Part shown: piece by piece, positions 10,567 to 22,279 of the stretch | Numbering within the stretch: position 1 is the stretch's first letter | How the letters are laid out: each line of letters opens with the position of its first letter | Origin: Mytilinidion resinicola | Taxonomy: Eukaryota > Ascomycota > Dothideomycetes > Mytilinidiales > Mytilinidiaceae | Assembly: GCF_010093595.1 (NCBI RefSeq) | Contig: NW_022985454.1 | Location: 735,473-799,472, forward strand | Length of the DNA: 64,000 nt | Direction: 5' to 3' | Made by a program: the position numbers and the translations under genes | The notes under the pieces: model-generated | The model's input: only the letters and a program-made list of their open reading frames with translations | Databases searched by the model: none | What the model was told of the DNA's origin: nothing

Positions 10567-12094
10567 ATGTCGTCCATCACAGCACCACCCACAATCACCG
10601 ACGACAAGTCCCCCCACGTGATTCCCTTCCTGCTCGCCCGCCTCGCCGCCCACCGCGAGCAACACGCCGCAGCAGGCACCGCCCCACCCCCGTTCTTCCT
10701 CGGCCTAAACGGCGTGCAAGGGGCTGGCAAGACCACCTTGGTGCGTGCATTCCAGTCTTGAGGCATGTTTGCATGAATCTGTGATTATTCGAACTCTGCC
10801 CACTGCTGTATTCGGGGGTCCTATATGTTGGATGTACTGCTACACTGCGTCCAACGTTTTCTCCCCCGGCATCCCCGTACTCGGCTCTCCGAAACCGGCT
10901 CCATGCAGGGTGGCGTCAAGCACCAACAAATGCCCAAAATCTCTTGGCACATCAAAACTCTACCCCTCCATAAATCCACCTCCTCTGCTCCCCCTTTCCC
11001 ACTCCTTTTAAACATACGCAATGTAGCCTTCTCTGAACCCCCCAAACTCACCACTCTAGGTCTCCACCCTCGCCACAACCCTCCGCGCCCCACCCTACGC
11101 CCTCACCACCGCCGTCCTCTCCCTCGACGACTTCTATCTCCCCCACGCCGCCCTCACCGCCCTCGCCGAGTCTACCTCGAATCCTCTGCTTCAGCACCGC
11201 GGTCAGCCACCTACTCACGACCTTGTCCTGGGTGCTTCTGTCTTCGATGCTCTGAAATCCCGCGCCCCAGTCGCTTTGCCCCAGTACGACAAGTCCGCGT
11301 ACGCCGGACAGGGCGACCGCGCTGATCCCGCTACGTGGGAGCGCGTAAACGAGGGCGAGGAGAAGATAGCAGTGGTCGTGTTTGAGGGATGGAGCGTTGG
11401 GTTCAAGAGTCTAGAAGAGAAAGAGGTAGAGGCGAAGTGGGTTGCGGCGCGGAAAGCAGAGGACGAGGCGGAGAGAAAGGGGGAGCAAGGAGCGGGGCAG
11501 TTGGGGAAGCATAAACTGTGGGATTTGCTCGAGGTGAATGAGGCGTTGAGGAGTTATGATGTGTTTACTGAGTGAGTAGAAGAAGAAGGGGAGAGCGTGT
11601 ATGATTGAAATGGGGAGCTGACGAGAATCGATAGTGCGTTGGATGCTTTTGTGCATATGTGGGTTACCCTGTTCCTTCTTTGGTTGAATTGGGAGGGGGT
11701 CAGTAACTAACACTGCCCAGCGACGCCGAGGACACAAGATACGTCTACGCCTGGCGACTAGAGCAAGAAGCCGCCCTGCGTGCCTCCAAAGGCACAGGCA
11801 TGACCGACGAGCAAGTCATCAGCTTCGTCAATGGCTGTGAGTCCAGCGTCTAGTTTCTTACCTCCTCAGCACGTTCCTATCCAATTCGCTTGCACGCATC
11901 TCCGCGGTGGAACAGTCACCCTAGCTATACCACACGTATGATATCAAGCTGACCGACAATGTACGGCAGACTACCCCGCGTACGAGCTCTACTCCCCTAG
12001 CCTTCGCCGCGGCCTTTTCGCGTCCAATACAGGCGCCCAGATGCGGCTAGTCGTAGGGCGGGATCGCATGATCAAGAAAGTAGAGGTGATATAA
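10567..12094 (+). CDS. P-loop kinase of the Tda10 / D-glycerate 3-kinase family
   Basis: Exons at 10567-10740, 11060-11571, 11635-11658, 11721-11836 and 11970-12094 join in frame to 316 residues. Walker A is GVQGAGKT at residues 49-56. After intron 1 comes a Walker-B-like LSLDDFYLPH, then the substrate-region block PQYDKSAYAGQGDR and VVVFEGWSVGF, all characteristic of budding yeast Tda10 (YGR205W) and plant glycerate kinase. The C-terminus keeps YVYAWRLEQE and MTDEQVISFVNGY. Family members phosphorylate small metabolites; the yeast substrate is not firmly known, so the glycerate-kinase label is by similarity. Intron 1 is 319 bp, far longer than the others (63, 62 and 133 bp), and exon 3 is only 24 nt. 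The gene is divergent from fox2. Confidence 0.88.
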
Positions 12095-12348
12095 GAGACG
12101 CACGATAAGAGACTTGATGACAAGGAAAACAATTCTCACGAACCATTCTGATACCATGAGTGCTTACTCCTGTAGCAAGGCGATCGCGTGGGCCTGCATA
12201 CAATACATACCCTAGAATCGATCGCCAGCACGACACACAACACACACCGATCGACGACGATAGGCGGGATCGTACGATACGTGCCCCTTATAGAAACCAG
12301 CTCAACTAACCTGCTGTACATTAGTGATCAGCCTCTTGCGGCGTCCAA

Positions 12349-12687
12349 ATGCAGTCTTTTCCCGCTCTTCAGCAGTTCTATGCAGTCGTGCCCCCATCGC
12401 TTCATCAATCCAACCCCCGGCCTCACGAGCTTACCCCTGGGGGTAGTAATCTTAACCCTCTGACTTATCAGACTACTCCCTTGCCTCACCGGGTCTTATT
12501 CTAGTAGACTTCCACCAACAGCCCTATGGTATCCTAGTCAGCCAATCCGAGAAGCTAGCCAGCCGGTACAAGGGTACCTAATATCGACGGGGACCCTATC
12601 AGCTATCACAATGATCTGATAGGGGGTTCGTTTGATCGAGCGTTACGCAAGCTGCGGCCGTGGAAAAGACTCCGTAGCTCCCGGTGA
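12349..12687 (+). pseudogene. Coding-like relic with four in-frame TAG stops
   Basis: The frame from ATG 12349 reads a Gln/Pro/Ser-rich peptide, interrupted by TAG at 12502, 12505, 12535 and 12556 but otherwise open to 12687. All four could derive from CAG or TGG by one C-to-T change at CpA, the RIP signature. Sequence just upstream (about 12180-12320) is not protein-like. The peptide loosely resembles the low-complexity N-terminus of a retroelement Gag, but no zinc knuckle or polymerase follows, so the origin is a guess. A 9-bp perfect inverted repeat (12594-12602 with 12616-12624) lies inside. Confidence 0.35.
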
Positions 12688-15467
12688 ATCCACTGCTTGC
12701 TGCCTGGCTGCCGCACGCGAGAAGGCAATCAAGCTGATCGGTGAAGCACAAGCCAGCAACCCAGCGGCCAGCAACTTGAAGCGAGAAGGCTGGGCCACCA
12801 TCCAATGTCCCGCCCGACCTTGTCGAGAGCAGCAAACCGGATCCCTTCGCGCGTTCCGCGTTCGCCCTCGCCTCTGACGCCCCGCGTCTTTCGATTTTCG
12901 TCACAGCCAGGCACTACCCAGGGAAATCTCCGATGACGCTACAGCTCGCATGGCAGCGCAGGGGGCAGGGGCCCGTGTTCAGCCCTGTTGCAGCGCGGGG
13001 AAGGCCACACGAGGGAATCGGCCATCCATCAGCGCCCTTAGATGCTGCGGCAGTCTGAGGTTTGGGCCCAAGGCGTCCGAACGTGCAGTAGATTGAACTG
13101 TCCCGTGGGTAATCTTGTATCAGTCGTAGTCAATGCGGCGTTTACCGCGCCAACGCGGCACAGTGGCCAAGCGCAGTCGCACTGCTTTGGCCTGGAACTT
13201 CGAATTTACGTGTTGCATGATGTGATTGAGCTGACGACCATGCGTTGCCTGTTCTAGTCGGAGATAGCGATTCGACAATGAAAGACTTTTTCGTGCAGGT
13301 GGCTCCTTTGGTTCGCTCAACATCAGCAGAGCCACACTGTTGATATCCATGTAGAGCCCAATGATCGGCCAGGCAAGTAATTGAAAGCTTGATTGTATCC
13401 AATATTTCGTCGAAATACGGGAAAGATCGGTAACGCAGGGGCTTTGTGATTTTTGCCTTTGCATTGCATGAACGTGGATTTGGAATTGACTTCTGAGGGC
13501 ATGAACCCCACAACGCGGGATAGAATGAAGGCGACTTGAGACTGGCAATGGTCAGACTGTTTTGTCAGCGACCTCTTCCCGGTGACAGTATTGGAAGTAC
13601 CTCTGAAGTAGATAATCCCGGTTCATATTCATGTACACGTGGGCCAAAGAAGCGCAGAATCCGGGTGCTCTTTGCACGTTGCCTAGCTGCGTCTATGGTC
13701 CAGTAGAAGCATGAGGCGTAGCCGCGTGGCTGTTTCAAGCCCTGCAAACGTTTGCCTTCTGCGTGCGTTGATTCGGAAGGATTTGCGAGGTTTGCCTTTG
13801 CGCGGCAAAAGATCCTGGGTGATTTTTGACCGAGCTCCACGCCACGATCCGCCAGAGACGTGGTCGGCACCATCGACCAGCATTGCCCTGCTTAGAAGCA
13901 TCCGTATTAGGATTGTTGTCCTGACGCTGCGCTGCCGTAGCAAGCCACGAGGGCACAAAGTGACATGTCAGGTCCTCCGGCGGCGATATTGCAGACAGGG
14001 CGGACTCCATGTCCAGATGGCGCTGTAATGGATAAGCGAGACCAGCAGAGCAGACGTCTCCCAGCTCCCAACGACCCCGTGTGACACCCACCCTCGGCGC
14101 CCCTCTCCCTCGCATCGTTGCTAGCCTGTCAACGGCAGCCTAAGAAGCACATCATCCCGGCCCCAGTGCACCTGCTGCGGCGGGTTTCCCAAAGACGTTC
14201 GTTTTCCAAGGCCATGTCTCTGGGATTTAGCCTGAGCGAAGCCTTATCGGGGCCACCCATCGGGAGTTTTGCCCGCTTGTCCTAATGATGGCGCGTGGAC
14301 GTCAGGCGCGGGATGTCCTTGACAGACATACGATGCGTCGAGCTAGGCCTGCCAGCAACTCCTCGGCCAGCTCACCACCACAGCCGTTGGATAGTCCTCT
14401 TTTTCCGCCACTGGTCTCTTCAGCAACGCTATGCCCCAATGATGCCGAACAGAGACCGGCTGAAATGGGCTGCGGTCTCTGCTGTTGGCGTCTACTGCGC
14501 CTCCCGCCCAGGATGCTTGATCATACCGCTATGGTGCTGCTTTGAAGGAATTGTGGGGTCCCTTTTCCCACCATCGCGAAATCCGAGCCTGTTGCGTCAG
14601 TTGGGCTGCCGGACAAGGACTGAGAGAGCGACAAGCGGGTGGGTGTGTGACAGGTGTGGGGAGATGGGGCGCCTCCGTGCCCGAGGAAGACACAGCTGCC
14701 ACCCAGCCGGGCAGTGGAAGCAAATGGAAGCCCCTTGTCTCCGCCGGGTGCCCTGGGTCCTGTAGATCGGGAACCGGCTCGGATGATGGCAAAGTTTGTT
14801 GGTTGACAACGGTGTCAAGTCCAGCGTGTCAAGTTCGGTCTGGCTATCGTCAGCCCTGGAGCCCGAAAGCCAGTGGGTACAGGCCGGCTAGCTCATACAC
14901 CGTACTTTGAAGCGCGCCAAAAAGGGCCCAGTGATGGGCCACAGGTATCCCAAGGCAATGTCGGATCGTGCTTGCAGGCCCAAGCCCTTGTCGTCTCCGT
15001 CAGGTGAGGCCTGATCTTCGTGGAAGGCGACGCTTTGTTCCTTGTATTTGTTTCCGCCGCTGCCTTTATTGGCTGATGCAGCACATCGCGGCTTGTCTCA
15101 GAGTCCTTGGCCTAAGCTCTTGCAGTCAAAATCGGCATGATGCCCACCCTTGCTGTCTCCATCTGAAGCCTCATCTTTCGCTCTCACCAAGTCACGACCG
15201 ATGTGTGCGTCTAGTGCGAAGCAGACTGTATCCCATCGTCGAACATTCTTTTGGGTGCCCGTGGATGAGTGAATTCCGTCCATCCGAGGACTTGTTTGCC
15301 AGCGCGCAGGCTGACTCACTTGCAGCCACATACCTCGCTATTCCGCTGTGTTCAATCGAGGCAGTATCCAGTAGAGAGGACTGTGGAACCGCAGTAAAGA
15401 CACAGCAGCGGCTAAGAACACCGACATATCTTCTTCGTCATCCGTGCATGGTGCATGCCAAGACAAT
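12688..15467. other. Gene-free interval, 2.8 kb
   Basis: Several ORFs of 100-167 codons occur on both strands (for example 14295-14765 and 14968-15471), overlapping each other in different frames. None shows a domain, a signal peptide, or a splice pattern that extends it. I see no RNA gene or clear repeat. The region may be old degraded repeat or gene DNA. Confidence 0.5.
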
Positions 15468-16909
15468 ATGAGTATCGATGAAAGAGCATTAGTTGAGGTC
15501 GAGGAGAGAGTATTCCAACATTATTCAGTGGCCCACCGGATATATTGCGTTCCGGTAGATGATGTGAGTGAGATGGTCATCGTATTCGCAGCATATGATG
15601 CTCTTTCATAAAAAATCAGACAAAATGGACGATAGACTGATGACTGAAAAGGACGAAGAGAATAGACTCGATATACAGTATCCAATTATGAAAACGCTTT
15701 TCGGGTGGGGATTCAATGAAGGCCAATCTGGAAGACTCTGGTTCCCGCCTATTACTCCTAGGACAGTGCTGGATTGCGGTTACGGGTTTGGAAATTGGGC
15801 AATTGAGGTCGCTCAATCGTATCCTACTTGCCAGGTATAATTCGACCCTTTCATTGACCAGCTGGTGGACTCTCTAGTAGCGTGCACCCAAGACATGAGC
15901 ACTATAGTCAGTGAAGTCACAATGTCTCACGTCGATGACCCTTACTCAACGTGGAATTGTTTACTGATATCGAGCAGGTCCGAGGAGTCGACATTTACCC
16001 AGCAGACTTAGCTGCCGAGCCTACCAACCTGACCCTCCAGGTACACAACCTGAACCGTTCGCTAGACGATATACTTGAGCCCGGAGAACCGAAATTCCAC
16101 TTGATCAACTCGTCGTTTGTCGGTCCTGGTATCCACCGAGGAAGATGGCCGTATTATGTCCACGACTTGAAGAAGCTTACAGCGCGAGGGGGTTGGGTTC
16201 AGATGATGGAATACAGTTATTTCATTCAGTCGGACAGTGGTCTTCTTACGCCACAACATGCCTTGAGTCAATGGTATGCGTACTACTACCAAGCGATGAC
16301 AATGGCAAATGGCGGGGATAGAGACCCGGCCATTGGCGGACAGTTGCGACAACTGATGACGAATGCTGGTTTTTCCAACGTTCAGGGACAGACATATAGT
16401 TTGCCCATTGGAGGTTGGCGAGAGGGTATGGTCAATATCTCCTACTGTTGCAAAAAGTTGCCGACTCATGAGCTGCTCGGTTCGTTATGTGAGAGCTCAG
16501 GGGTCGGCCATCGTTCCTCTAGGTTGATCCGATGGTTTCGATCTTGTCTTTCGATTTATATGGCCCAAGTCCTACTCAGGCTCTGCTGTCTTGCAGCTCA
16601 TATTCTTCTGTTCATCTTCTCATCTTTCGACACTTGCTGACTTTTGACCGCGGTTCAGGCCAGGAAAGGATTGGTAGAGACAACTTGGATAACATCGAGG
16701 AGCTTCTCAACTCCCAGGCCATTTGGCCATTCACTCAACTGTTGGGATGGAGCAAAGCGACGTTCGACGCCTTCACGGCACGGGCGATGGTTGAGGCGAG
16801 GGACGCGACGCTCAAGCCATACATCCGCGTGTAAGTTGGAGTGAGTGACAGCTTGCGACTAGCCGCTCACTATTTATCTAGGCATGTGGCGTTCGGAATG
16901 AGGCCATAG
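15468..16909 (+). CDS. SAM-dependent methyltransferase, LaeA/TAM-like
   Basis: Five exons (15468-15563, 15652-15834, 15978-16425, 16659-16830, 16882-16909) join in frame to 308 residues. The N-terminus ends in the family's VDDDEENRLDIQYPI segment, followed by methyltransferase motif I, VLDCGYGFGNWAIE, near residues 71-84. The usual first glycine set DxGxGxG is here DCGYGFG. The YYVHDLKKLTARGGWVQMMEY block is the post-motif-III region, and the C-terminus ends with LLGWSKATFDAFTARAMVEAR. This pattern matches fungal class I methyltransferases related to LaeA/LlmF and to secondary-metabolite methyltransferases. Substrate cannot be told. Introns are 88, 143, 233 and 51 bp; the acceptor of intron 1 was chosen because a nearer one would leave a 28-bp intron. 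No biosynthetic core gene lies nearby. Confidence 0.82.
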
Positions 16910-19367
16910 ATCCGACCGAAGGATTCGACAGCTCCGCGACGACGAGCTCCACTGCGGCGACCGATTCTCCACGATGTCCGACGGTACGCGGTGATATCGA
17001 ACGAAGGTGTCGAGTCGCTTTTTCTGGTATGCAGCCACTGAAGTTGTTTTGTTTCCAGTTCGCGTGCGGTCTTTCGTTCATTCTTGTGGCGGAAGGGTGA
17101 ACGTTCTGTTGGACTTCTCCTCCCCTCGACGTCCCCATTAGCGTCTATCGTCTGTACAGGGTACACGTAGTGTGGTAATAAGACAAACATACTCTCTCTT
17201 GTGCAGACCCAGCTCATCATCATGCTGATTGTCCTGGTGTGTCTGGATGCCTGGGTGAGGCATACCCAAGAGGCGAAGCGGACACAGCCTCAACAACGGC
17301 ATTAGACGACAGCAGTCGATAAGACCACGATGAGAGGAGGGCCCGTCGTCCAGATGTCCGTGGTAAGTCCTGGGCAAGACTCGAGTCGAGGGCATCTTGG
17401 GGGGCAAGAAAAGCGGAGAAAGTGGCATGTTGAGCCGTGGATGAAGTAGGCGGTAGCGTAACGACACAGCGGCCCCATAGTCCACCCCCACGACGGCTCT
17501 ATGCGGCGGAGATGGTGAGTTGCGATGAAAGGGCGATTCCGAGATGCACAGTTAGGGCCAGCAGCAGAGTCGGAGCAACCTCCTGAAGATGAAGGTTGCC
17601 AGCAGACGAGGTGGATCGGCGGCATGAGGCGAGGGTGACAGAGACGCTGATTGGCATGGTTCGGGCTTGCAGGGTTGCTGAGGCATTGTAGCCGCCGGGG
17701 CTCAGGCGGCAGGTGTGGTGAGGAGATGGCGAGGGGCGGGGACGGTGGATGATGGTGGAGGAGAGAGAGGGGGGTGGAGGTTGGGGATAGCGGCATCAAA
17801 CAAAAGAAAGGCACGAAGCAAACATGCGCCAGCGAATAGCGGGCGAGGCAGATGGTGAGGCCCCGTACACGGCAAGGCGATGGGCACTGCTTTCAAGCTG
17901 CTAGCCCCAAGCCATTGCTCCCAGCGCAGCGGTACCGGGTCTCCGGTACAGCGACGTGGGAAGCGCCCTAGACAGCCCAACCTTGAAGCAGCCGCGGATT
18001 ATGCCGCCCTGACTCGAAATTGGCTCGAGAGTGCGAACAGGCTATCCACGCGGCCGCCGCTGGTGTTGCAGTGCCAGCTGGCAACGGCGCCTCTGGATGG
18101 ATGCATGGCGTCTCAACACGCAGCGGGCAGGCCCATCCCACGCGGGCGCCGGGCTTGCCCGTGCCTTCTGGAGATGTGGAGAGCGGCCCGTATCCAGGGC
18201 TTCGATGCTCTCGAGCGCCTCAGCATCACCGGCCCGATCTGGCTTGCTCAACGGGATTGGGCTGCAAGTGAAGCGACCCACTTCCCGGTAGATCCGTTCG
18301 CTTTGGCCAGCGCGCTCTTCATGGCGTCCACTCGAGCACGCGGGGAACCGGCTTCTCTATCACACCTCCTAGGCCCGCATACAACACCGCACACGTGACA
18401 TGCAATATGCTGAGGACATGGGCCCTTGGGCGCCCCTATCCTGAGTCGCTTATCCCTCACCTGCAGCGTGGAGCAACCCCCATCGGTGAGGCTATGGAGA
18501 CAACCCTCGAGGGTCCTCCGGCCGTTGAAGATCCGCTCGGGGTTCATAATCCCTTCAGAGCGTGATCCCCGCGGCTCTTGTGTGCATTCACCTTCACCCT
18601 CGTCGTGCTCTCGCTGCGAAACGTGGCCCTCCAGCCCTGCCTCCTCCGCCCTATGCGCTCCGACGCGCCATGCACCACGCCAGTCGCGCTGCGAAGCAAC
18701 CCTGCAACGCTCCAAGCATTGCAAGGCCTGGAGCGCCGGGTCGACTGCCTTCTTCCGATGCTCCTCAAATCTGCCATAGCATGTTGATAAGACTGGCGTC
18801 AACGTGTTCGACGCGGTGCGACGGCAGCCCGCATATCAGGGTCCTCGACGAGAACTCGAAACGGCCATGCATCGTGCCACCCAACGGCTATCGCCGCGCT
18901 TGCGCCATCTTTTGTCGTCTGAGAGTGGTCTGGCCGCCGAATAGATGGAGCCGTATGCAGCCCTCAGGGATGCGAACAAGCAACAGGTAGCGTGATTGAT
19001 CTCCCCATTTTTTTCGGAAGCCAGCATCCTGCAAGACCATCGAGATAGCCGTTGGACGTCGCGAAAAAGCCGCGTTTCGGAATGCCATGCGCCCAAAGAA
19101 GGCTAGGCCTTCGGGCAGCCGATCATTCCCCACACTGCACGACCATCCATGCTTCCCGTGAATGTCTCCGAGGTTAGTAATACACCAAGCCCCGCCTCAG
19201 TATATCGTCCCCATGCTGCCGCTGGACGGGCGCTGCACTTCGCCGGCGTCCTACCGCCATAGCGTTTTCTTCACCTGCGTCGTCATGCATCTACTTAAAG
19301 ACCTGCCGCCGTCCCTGGCTTCTGTCCCTGAGCCGCCGCCGCCAATCCGTCAACCAAGAATCCCATC
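16910..19367. other. Gene-free interval, 2.5 kb
   Basis: ORFs up to 184 codons occur on both strands (17302-17814 minus, 17880-18398 plus, 18248-18802 minus, 18562-18990 plus). They overlap, are Arg/Pro/Cys-rich as expected for chance frames in GC-rich DNA, and none matches a family I know. Confidence 0.5.
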
Positions 19368-20835
19368 ATGCAGCCGTCGATCTGCACCGCTTTCGCTCTT
19401 GTGCTCTCCTTGACGACTGCGACTGGCCATTGGAAGGGCCCAAGCCATCCTTCGTGGGATTTGAGGCAGTTCAAGTCTCTCGTCACCTTTGGAGACAGCT
19501 ATACCGATGAGAATCGCCTCGGTTACTTTGGTGCCAACAATGGCAGCGCACCGCCAACAGGATGGGTAGAGCCGATGGTCAGATTCCTTTTCGTTCTGTC
19601 TCATCTTTGAGTTGGTCACGGCGACTCGTTTTCCCCGCATTTCAAAGTCATCGGGCGTTTCTTTTGCATTATTTACAGCGCCAAGCATACCACGCGTGTC
19701 CTCCGGAGATCTCGAATATGTCTTTGCACTAGTCTGAATCCATATTGAAAGCCTTCTATATATCCTTCACGTGATCTTATATACGACAACCTTCTCACGG
19801 TCCGAGGCTCAGTCTCAACATCCTCCGCTCAATCCCATCTACCTTCAGCTCTCTCTCCATCACCCTTCCAATCTCAACCCAACTAACATCCCCAGTCCTT
19901 CAACACAGCCGGCGGCGGCATCACCTGGGCCCGCTGGGTCTCCATCTACACCTGCACCACCCTCTGCAACTACGCCGTCTCCGGCGCCGTCTGCTCCAAC
20001 GCCCTCACCCCGCGCACCTGGGACGCCGTCCACGCCCCCTTCCCCGACATCGCCGGCTACGAGCTCCCCGCCTTCACCGCCGACGCCGCCTACATCGTCC
20101 CCGCCATCCCCTCCGCCCCTGCCCACCGCTTCCTCTCCATCCCACCCCAGTCCACCGTCTACGCTACCTGGATCGGGACTAACGATCTCGGCGCCAGCGC
20201 CTTCCTCACCGACTCCCAGGTCGCCGGCAAGACGATCGCCGACTACATCGACTGCGTGTACGCGGCCTTCGATGGGATCTACGCGGCTGGTGGGCGCTAC
20301 TTTGTTCTCATGAACGCCGCGCCGCTGCAGCTCGCGCCGTTGTACGCGACGCCGCAGAACGGGGGACTGGCGAAGAGCAAGTACTGGGGCGACAAGCCGG
20401 CTAATATCACGCAAGTGAGCTATCGGATGTGGGAGACGGTCGTGGGCGTGAATGCCATCTTTGCGGCGCGCACGCCGCTGGAGTTGTTAGTTAAGAGGAG
20501 GTATCCCGGCGCGAGGTTTGCGGTGTTTGACGTTAATTCCCTGGTGCGTACTTGATCCCAAGTATCTACCTCGCAGCGCAGTTTCTAATTATGAGCAGAT
20601 CACGGACATCTGGAACCACCCCGACACCTATCTCAACGGCACTGCGCCCGCGAACGCGACGGGGTTCGTGCAGCACTGCGACCTCACTGGTTCAGATTGC
20701 ACGCTGGATGCGAGCCCGGACTCGTTCCTGTGGTTCGATGAGCTGCATCCGAGTCAGCAGGCGGATCGGGTGATTGCGAAAGCCTTTGTAGACGTTGTGG
20801 AGGGGCAGAGCAAGTGGGCGACGTATTGGGCATGA
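19368..20835 (+). CDS. Secreted GDSL/SGNH esterase, CE16 acetylesterase-like
   Basis: Exons at 19368-19577, 19896-20543 and 20599-20835 give 364 residues. The N-terminus (MQPSICTAFALVLSLTTATG) is a signal peptide. SGNH block I is VTFGDSYTDE, with nucleophile Ser44. Block III is WIGTNDLG, and block V, FDELHPS, supplies the catalytic Asp333 and His336. This combination, with FGDSYTDE followed by a Gly/Asn-rich loop, is typical of fungal carbohydrate esterase family 16, which removes acetyl groups from plant-wall oligosaccharides. Several NxT/S sites support secretion. Intron 1 is 318 bp and contains a CACGTG between two TATATA stretches (about 19757-19784); intron 2 is 55 bp. The middle exon is strongly G/C-rich compared with the flanks. 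Confidence 0.88.
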
Positions 20836-21010
20836 ATTATGAGTTTCGGCCAGCTTGCTAAGGGGCGAAAAAGTAATTAAGATCGAGAAGATGTGGGAGT
20901 GAGGGTTGTTGCAGTAGGCGAAGAAAGCTCTCCCCGGAGTAGGTAGCCCTTGAGAGAAATTCGAGAATAATCAAGGAATAGTACATTAAATGTTCCGACA
21001 TGTTTAGTGT

Positions 21011-21028
21011 GGCGGAGCCTTCTCCGCC
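21011..21028. repeat. Perfect 7-bp hairpin, CCTT loop
   Basis: GGCGGAG (21011-21017) pairs with CTCCGCC (21022-21028) around a four-base loop. It lies 176 bp downstream of the esterase stop, where a transcript end could be, but it lacks a T-run. Confidence 0.5.
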
Positions 21029-21094
21029 CTCGGTTTCCCATTAATAGAGAATAACGGACGGTTGCGCGACGTGAGTACCGCGCTTAGGCGCAAC

Positions 21095-21446
21095 AAAAAA
21101 GACCATCTGTGGAGCAAAACACCACCCTCTTTCGAGGGTGTAGCCACCCCGGATGGGGTTTCTCTAAGTCCGCCCGCCTGCGGTATTTTTCAATCCGTCA
21201 TCTTAACCGGCCACTCTCAGCCTCACGCACCAACTGCATACGTCCTCTTTACCAGGCTTCCAAGCCTCTCTACGAACCAGGCCGCCCGAAGTCAACTCGA
21301 CTTTTTAACACAAGGGTCGAGTTGAGAATCGAACTCAAGACCCAGGTGAGGGTTGTCGACGGTAGTGAAACGCTACCTCGGGAGGTTAAATGCCTGGAAT
21401 CCGGCCGCGGGCTTACACTCGGTGTGGCCGGTTACCAACGGAGCTG
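21095..21446 (-). ncRNA. Candidate pol III-type transcript or tRNA-derived SINE
   Basis: On the minus strand, 21446-21432 reads CAGCTCCGTTGGTAA, very close to a tRNA A box (TAGCTCAGTTGGTAG). At 21338-21322 a 5-bp stem TTGAG/CTCAA encloses the loop TTCGATT, a correct T-arm with B-box core GTTCGATTC. The boxes are 110 bp apart, too far for an ordinary tRNA, and no 7-bp acceptor stem closes the pair. Transcription would end at six Ts (21100-21095). Between B box and T-run are two perfect hairpins (CACCCTC/GAGGGTG at 21123-21140; ACCCC/GGGGT at 21146-21159). Another inverted pair, GTTGCGC/GCGCAAC, sits just past the T-run (21061-21094). A SINE or a structured RNA are both possible. Confidence 0.4.
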
Positions 21447-21595
21447 CTGGGCAATTAGTGGATGAGGGATTCCCCAGATTTTACTTGGAATATATAGACT
21501 AGGTGAGGACGAACGACGTCATGGCTGCTAATAATTTTTAAAGAGGTATCTCACCTAATACCGCCGCCATCACACCTAACTGCTGAAGACGACGT

Positions 21596-21673
21596 CACGT
21601 GTGTTTTTTCTTTCTGTTGTGTTCTCAGTCTACGCGCTGGCACTGATCCATTCACCAATCTCGAGAGTATAAA
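21596..21673 (+). promoter_or_regulatory. CACGTG-TATA module D
   Basis: CACGTG at 21596-21601 and TATAAA at 21668-21673 are followed by GACCCCTCGCC and a T/C-rich tract. GGTTTTGCAAAATTAG at 21722-21737 repeats the element found after modules B and C. Confidence 0.4.
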
Positions 21674-22279
21674 GACCCCTCGCCTACTCATAATTTTCTT
21701 TTCCTCAAGAGTCTGGGCGGCGGTTTTGCAAAATTAGAAAAAGCTATCGCGTCATGGTCGTCCCGTGCTCGGTGGAGGATCAAAATCGCCTCGACCCCTT
21801 TCTCGATGGCCGGAGAATCGTCCCAGAGTCCGCGGTTGTCCCAGTGATGCCTCAACACTACGACCCAAAGACGGCCAGGAACAGGCTCCTTAAACCAAAG
21901 CCACAGATCATCAGGGAAAGAGACCTAGCTCCTCATCAACCGGCTTTACGGCTCTTGCGCATAGGGAACATGTGGTGCTCGTCATCACCAAGCTTTCTTT
22001 CCCCCCAACTCCCCAACGCACCTCCTCCGTATCTTCTTTTCCATCTGCTTTTTAATCCCCACCACACCTCCCACACCATGGCCTCTTGGACATCAGACGT
22101 TGATCCTCCATCGGGTCATTGTCTGACGCCGTTTACACGCTTGCACGCAAGACCGCAGCACCGCCCCTGTAAGAAGTCGCTTGCGTCTTCTGCTGCCCCT
22201 CGAAACCATGTCCACCCATGAAGAAAGAAAGAGCCCCTCCTGGCTGAGAAAGATTTTATACCCAGGAGAAGGTGGGCGA

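Noticed and set aside
14295..15471. ORFs of 156 and 167 codons in the 12.7-15.4 kb interval
   Set aside because: They overlap frames on the other strand, are Arg/Ser/Cys-rich as chance ORFs in GC-rich DNA, and show no motif.
15564..15591. 28-bp intron in the methyltransferase
   Set aside because: Too short for splicing; the acceptor at 15651 gives an 88-bp intron and keeps the same frame.
17302..18990. Four overlapping ORFs of 142-184 codons
   Set aside because: Mutually overlapping on both strands, no recognisable domain, no supporting splice structure.
19771..20414. Long Pro/Ser-rich and Gly/Val-rich ORFs (180 and 184 codons) over the esterase
   Set aside because: Shadows of the GC-rich esterase exon 2 in other frames; the esterase frame has catalytic motifs and matching splice sites.
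21754..22221. 155-codon ORF after module D
   Set aside because: No domain; composition changes along its length as expected for noncoding sequence.
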